Shown: one piece after another, positions 13,730 to 16,868 of the stretch
Layout: each line of letters opens with the position of its first letter
Position numbering within the stretch: the first letter of the stretch is position 1
Assembly (NCBI GenBank): GCA_018820005.1
Contig: JAHJOS010000015.1
Location: forward strand, 1-16,868
Source: Alphaproteobacteria bacterium
GTDB taxonomy: Bacteria > Pseudomonadota > Alphaproteobacteria > Rhizobiales > Devosiaceae
Direction of reading: 5' to 3'
Length of the DNA: 16,868 bases
Position numbers and translations under genes: made by a program
Notes under the pieces: model-generated
Database searches by the model: none
Told to the model about the DNA's origin: nothing
The model's input: the letters and a program-made list of their open reading frames with translations, nothing else

Positions 13730-14959
13730 ATGACAGAGACTAACAGGCAAGAGCAGGCAAGCCTGCGATTTGCACGTGGTTCGCCTGCATATTGGCGCGC
13801 TTCTGCCGCCCTCTTTCTCGCTGCTTTCTCGGTGTTTGCCGCCGTCTATGCCGTGCAGCCCCTGTTGCCCATTTTCGCCGCCGAGTTTGCCATCGACGCC
13901 GCTGCCAGTTCGGTAGCGCTGTCGGTGACGACGGGCACATTGGCGATATCGCTGGTGCTGATGGGTTGGCTTGGCAATCGCTTCGATCGCAAGGCACTGA
14001 TGCTGACCACCATGGTGCTCACGGCCGTCCTGACGCTGGCCGTTCCCCTCAGTCCGGACTGGGCAACTCTGGTGGGCGCCCGAGCCCTGATGGGCATTGC
14101 GGTCTGCGGTGTACCGGCAATCGCGATGGTGTATCTGGCCGAGGAGATGTCCAACGATGCGCTGGGGCTGGGGATGGGGCTTTTTGTCGGTGGCTCTGCC
14201 TTGGGTGGCATGAGCGGGCGGCTGATGATCGGCTATCTCGCAGGTGCTGTGGGATGGCGCGGGGCATTGACGGCGCTGGGTGCGCTGATCGTGCTCAATG
14301 CCCTGTTGTTCTGGCTGCTGCTACCCGCGCCAAGGACGCCGCGTGGGCGAACTCTGAGCCTGCGGGAACTGGGTGACAATTTCCGCACGCTGTTTGCCGA
14401 CAAGGCACTGCCGCTGCTGTTCGCGTGCTCTTTCCTGATGATGGGCGGCTTCGTGGCAATCTATAACTATGTCGGGTTTCGCCTGCTCGCGCCGCCCTAC
14501 GGTCTGGCCCAGAGCCAGATTGCCCTGGTGTTTATCGTCTATCTGGTGGGGACGTTGGGGTCGGCCTGGATGGGCGGGCTGGCCAGCCGGCTGGGACGGC
14601 GCAAGGTCTTCCTGCCGCTGATCGTCATCATGCTGATCGGCCTGGGGACGACGCTGGCGACCCCGCTCTGGCTCATCGTGCTGGGCATGGCCATCATGAC
14701 CTTCGCATTTTTTGGCGCGCATGCCGTCGCCAGCGCCTGGGTGGCGCGGAGATCCCAGCAGGCCAGAGCGCAAGGGAGCGCGATCTATCTTCTGGCCTAT
14801 TATGCCGGATCAAGCGTGATCGGCACCATTGGCGGCTACGGGTGGAGCCACTGGGGCTGGCCGGGCGTCGTGGCTTTTACGGCTGCCAGCTTTGGCATCG
14901 CTTTGCTATTGGCGATCCGCCTGGCGAGTTTGCCGCCGCTGCAACTATCGGCCGATTGA
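13730..14959 (+). CDS. MFS transporter, YnfM-like
   Basis: A 409-residue major facilitator with about twelve membrane helices and a hydrophilic middle loop (near PAPRTPRGRTLSLRELGDNF). Motif A between helices 2 and 3 is GWLGNRFDRKAL (79-90), and the start VYAVQPLLPIFAAEF is typical of the YnfM/arabinose-efflux-like subgroup, proton-driven exporters of small molecules. I use the ATG at 13730, where the usual short hydrophilic N-terminus begins; no good SD is seen there. An in-frame ATG at 13649 and GTG at 13640 would add up to 30 Trp/Arg/Cys-rich residues that look non-coding. Same strand as the sugar-acid operon but 259 bp away. The substrate is unknown; export of an acid or drug is possible. 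Confidence 0.85.
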   Translation: MTETNRQEQASLRFARGSPAYWRASAALFLAAFSVFAAVYAVQPLLPIFAAEFAIDAAASSVALSVTTGTLAISLVLMGWLGNRFDRKALMLTTMVLTAVLTLAVPLSPDWATLVGARALMGIAVCGVPAIAMVYLAEEMSNDALGLGMGLFVGGSALGGMSGRLMIGYLAGAVGWRGALTALGALIVLNALLFWLLLPAPRTPRGRTLSLRELGDNFRTLFADKALPLLFACSFLMMGGFVAIYNYVGFRLLAPPYGLAQSQIALVFIVYLVGTLGSAWMGGLASRLGRRKVFLPLIVIMLIGLGTTLATPLWLIVLGMAIMTFAFFGAHAVASAWVARRSQQARAQGSAIYLLAYYAGSSVIGTIGGYGWSHWGWPGVVAFTAASFGIALLLAIRLASLPPLQLSAD

Positions 14960-15084
14960 CCAGAGCAAGTTGAAGGTCGATCTGTCAGTCGAGCCGCGCT
15001 AGGCTGAAGCGATGATAGGACCACGAGCAATGCGACACTCATGAGCGGCCCAAAGGCGAAACGACCCCAGCAGGTTTTTAGCGC

Positions 15085-16836
15085 ATGAACAATGGCGTGG
15101 CGGTGTCCAGGCGCTATTTTCAGCTGACAGCCCTCAACGCTCTGGTTGGTTTGGTGCTGTGCGTGCTGGGCGCCTATGTCGTGGGCAGCGCGGCCTCAAC
15201 GCTGGAATCCTCGCGCCTGGTCGCAGCCGCCCAGGAAACGCTCAATGTGCAGGCCGAGGCGCTGAACGGTGCGCTCGACAAATACCGCATGTTGCCGGTG
15301 CTGCTCGGTCATCGCCCTGACACCACTGACCTTTATGCGCCGGGCCTTCAAAGCGGCATGGCCGCTCGCCAGGTGGCGATAGCTGCCGCGGGCGTTTCAG
15401 GCGCTCTCGACGTGGTGTTTCTGCGCCGAGGCGGGGAGATCGTCGCCAGGGCATCCACTTCGGTCCGCGATGCGCTGGCGCCCAGGGGCCCGTTGATGCA
15501 GGCGGCCCTGCAGGGCCGTCTGGGGCGGCAGGAGAGGGTGCTTGCTGATGCCCGCCGGGCCTATGTCTTTACCGCGCCGGTCTGGAACGGCGCCGCCATC
15601 ATTGGGGTGGTGGCCGTCTATGTCGATCTCGAAGTGATCGAGGACAATTGGTCGCTGATCAACAACCCGATCCTGGCGACAGACGCGACGGGCCGGGTGG
15701 TCATTTCCAACCGTTCTGCATGGGTGATGGCGCCGCGCCCCGATTTCAGCAAGGCCGTCACCGGCGGCTCGGCCAACCCGACGACCGATGTGCCGACCAG
15801 CTATCTGTTCCGCTCCCGCGCGCTGCCGGTGCTCACGTGGACACTCACGGTGCTGCTGGCGACTGCACCGATCCGCTGGGCCGGCGTGTTATGGGGCGGC
15901 ATTGCGACGGCCGTGGCGCTTGGCGTGGTGCTGGCCGTGCAGAGTGCCATCAATCGTCATTTTGCCGCGGTCCGGCGTACCCGCGCCCAACGGGCCAATG
16001 CGCTGCGACTTGAGCGCATCGTGCGCGATCGCACGCGTGAACTGCTGACCACCAATGCTTCGCTCGCCCATGAAGCGGCGGAACGAAAGAGCGCGGTGGA
16101 ACTGCTCCGCAAGACGCAGACGGAGCTCATTCAGACGGGCAAAATGGCCGCGCTGGGACAGATGTCGACGGCGCTGTCGCACGAGATCAATCAGCCGCTG
16201 TCAGCGGTAAAGACCTATGCCCAGAATGCGCTGGTCTATCTGCAACGGGGGCGACAGGCCGAGGCAGTCGACAATATCGGCCGCATTTCGGAACTGACCG
16301 ATCGCATGGCGGCCATATCGCGACATCTGCGCAATTTTGCCCGCAAGCCCAACCCCACTTTTGGGGCCACCAGTATTGCCAAGGTGATCGAGGATGCCAT
16401 GCTGGTGGTGCAGGCCCGACTGCGTGAGCAGGGCGTAAGCGTTCACACGGACCTGGGCGATTCGGATCTGCTGGTGCGCGGAGGCCCGGTTCGCCTGCAG
16501 CAGGTGGTCGTCAATCTGGTGCTTAATGCGCTCGACGCCATGGCGGGACAGCCCGCCCCCCGCATCGACATTGCCGTTCGCGCTCTCGACGACACCGTAG
16601 CGATCACGGTCACCGACACCGGGCACGGCATTGCGCCCGATGCGCTGAGCCAGATCTTTGATCCCTTCTTCACCACCAAACAGGTGGGGCAGGGGCTGGG
16701 CCTTGGGTTGTCGATTTCCTACAATATCGTCAAGGATTTTGGCGGGACCCTCAAAGCCCATAATGCCGAGGGCGGCGGAGCCTGCTTTGTGGTGACGCTT
16801 GACCGAAACGACGAGTTGCAGGGAGCGGCATCATGA
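15085..16836 (+). CDS. dctB: DctB-type C4-dicarboxylate sensor histidine kinase
   Basis: A 583-residue membrane sensor kinase. TM1 lies at about 13-35, then a periplasmic double-PAS-like sensor (about 37-258; LDKYRMLPVLLGHRPD near 64-79 is typical of DctB), TM2 at about 262-287, and a coiled-coil linker (about 295-350). The HisKA box is ALSHEINQPLSAVKTYAQNA with phospho-acceptor H366. The ATPase domain has the N box (NLVLNALDA, N477/N481), G1 (DTGHGI, 511-516), F box (FDPFFTTK) and G2 (GQGLGLGLS). All catalytic residues are present. It would phosphorylate the response regulator whose ATG overlaps its stop. In rhizobia DctB/DctD activate the dicarboxylate carrier dctA through sigma-54; dctA is not in view. 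The 125-bp gap upstream (14960-15084) shows no clear promoter. Confidence 0.9.
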   Translation: MNNGVAVSRRYFQLTALNALVGLVLCVLGAYVVGSAASTLESSRLVAAAQETLNVQAEALNGALDKYRMLPVLLGHRPDTTDLYAPGLQSGMAARQVAIAAAGVSGALDVVFLRRGGEIVARASTSVRDALAPRGPLMQAALQGRLGRQERVLADARRAYVFTAPVWNGAAIIGVVAVYVDLEVIEDNWSLINNPILATDATGRVVISNRSAWVMAPRPDFSKAVTGGSANPTTDVPTSYLFRSRALPVLTWTLTVLLATAPIRWAGVLWGGIATAVALGVVLAVQSAINRHFAAVRRTRAQRANALRLERIVRDRTRELLTTNASLAHEAAERKSAVELLRKTQTELIQTGKMAALGQMSTALSHEINQPLSAVKTYAQNALVYLQRGRQAEAVDNIGRISELTDRMAAISRHLRNFARKPNPTFGATSIAKVIEDAMLVVQARLREQGVSVHTDLGDSDLLVRGGPVRLQQVVVNLVLNALDAMAGQPAPRIDIAVRALDDTVAITVTDTGHGIAPDALSQIFDPFFTTKQVGQGLGLGLSISYNIVKDFGGTLKAHNAEGGGACFVVTLDRNDELQGAAS

Positions 16837-16868
16837 GCGCGGCAATCGAAGTGCTGCTGGTCGACGAC
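16833..16868 (+). CDS. dctD: Response regulator, probable DctD (cut by window end)
   Basis: Only twelve codons are visible: MSAAIEVLLVDD. The VLLVDD end is the first strand and acidic pair of a receiver domain. The ATGA overlap with the kinase stop indicates a coupled two-component pair; by context it should be the sigma-54 activator DctD, but the decisive domains are outside the window. Confidence 0.7.
   Translation, partial: MSAAIEVLLVDD

Noticed and set aside
1..16868. CRISPR arrays, insertion sequences, toxin-antitoxin or phage-defence genes
   Set aside because: No regularly spaced repeats, terminal inverted repeats, transposase motifs or defence-type domains were seen on either strand.

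Overview
The window is high-GC, densely coded DNA that most resembles an alphaproteobacterium of the Hyphomicrobiales (Devosia-like is my guess from gene content and style; no rRNA or marker gene proves it). It combines ordinary chromosomal genes at both ends with an accessory catabolic locus in the middle (about 1.8-13.5 kb).

Left flank (1-1702): the 3' part of a bioY biotin transporter with a clear terminator, a small spermidine-synthase-like methyltransferase-fold protein, and two divergent tRNA genes: tRNA-Pro(CGG) on the minus strand with its own terminator, and tRNA-Gln(TTG) on the plus strand. Both encode CCA.

Central locus (1791-13470): two divergent transcription units leave a 213-bp control region (6787-6999). 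The minus-strand unit is gntR (FCD type) - enolase-superfamily dehydratase C - enolase-superfamily protein B - NIPSNAP-family protein - enolase-superfamily protein A. The plus-strand unit is a complete CUT1 carbohydrate ABC importer (binding protein, two permeases, ATPase), then a DgoD-like enolase-superfamily dehydratase (D), then an RraA/HMG-aldolase-like protein with the D-X20-R-D signature. The gene content suggests this logic: import of a sugar, sugar acid or small oligosaccharide; one or more dehydrations of acid sugars by the four enolase-superfamily enzymes to 2-keto-3-deoxy acids; retro-aldol cleavage by the RraA-like protein to pyruvate plus an aldehyde; control by the GntR regulator. 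No kinase, dehydrogenase, lactonase or glycosidase is visible, so the pathway must borrow steps from elsewhere or the substrate enters already as an acid. The substrate cannot be read from the sequence. The four enolase-superfamily proteins differ at the catalytic second-strand Lys motif (KxG, KxD, KxD, RxF) and at the DxH motif, so they are unlikely to be redundant copies.

Right flank (13471-16868): an intergenic stretch with an AT-rich patch, a YnfM-like MFS transporter, then a DctB-type C4-dicarboxylate sensor histidine kinase whose stop overlaps (ATGA) the start of a response regulator that is cut by the window end. No dctA is seen.

The most notable item is the four-paralogue dehydratase cluster with its NIPSNAP and RraA partners, which looks like an uncharacterised acid-sugar pathway rather than a textbook operon.
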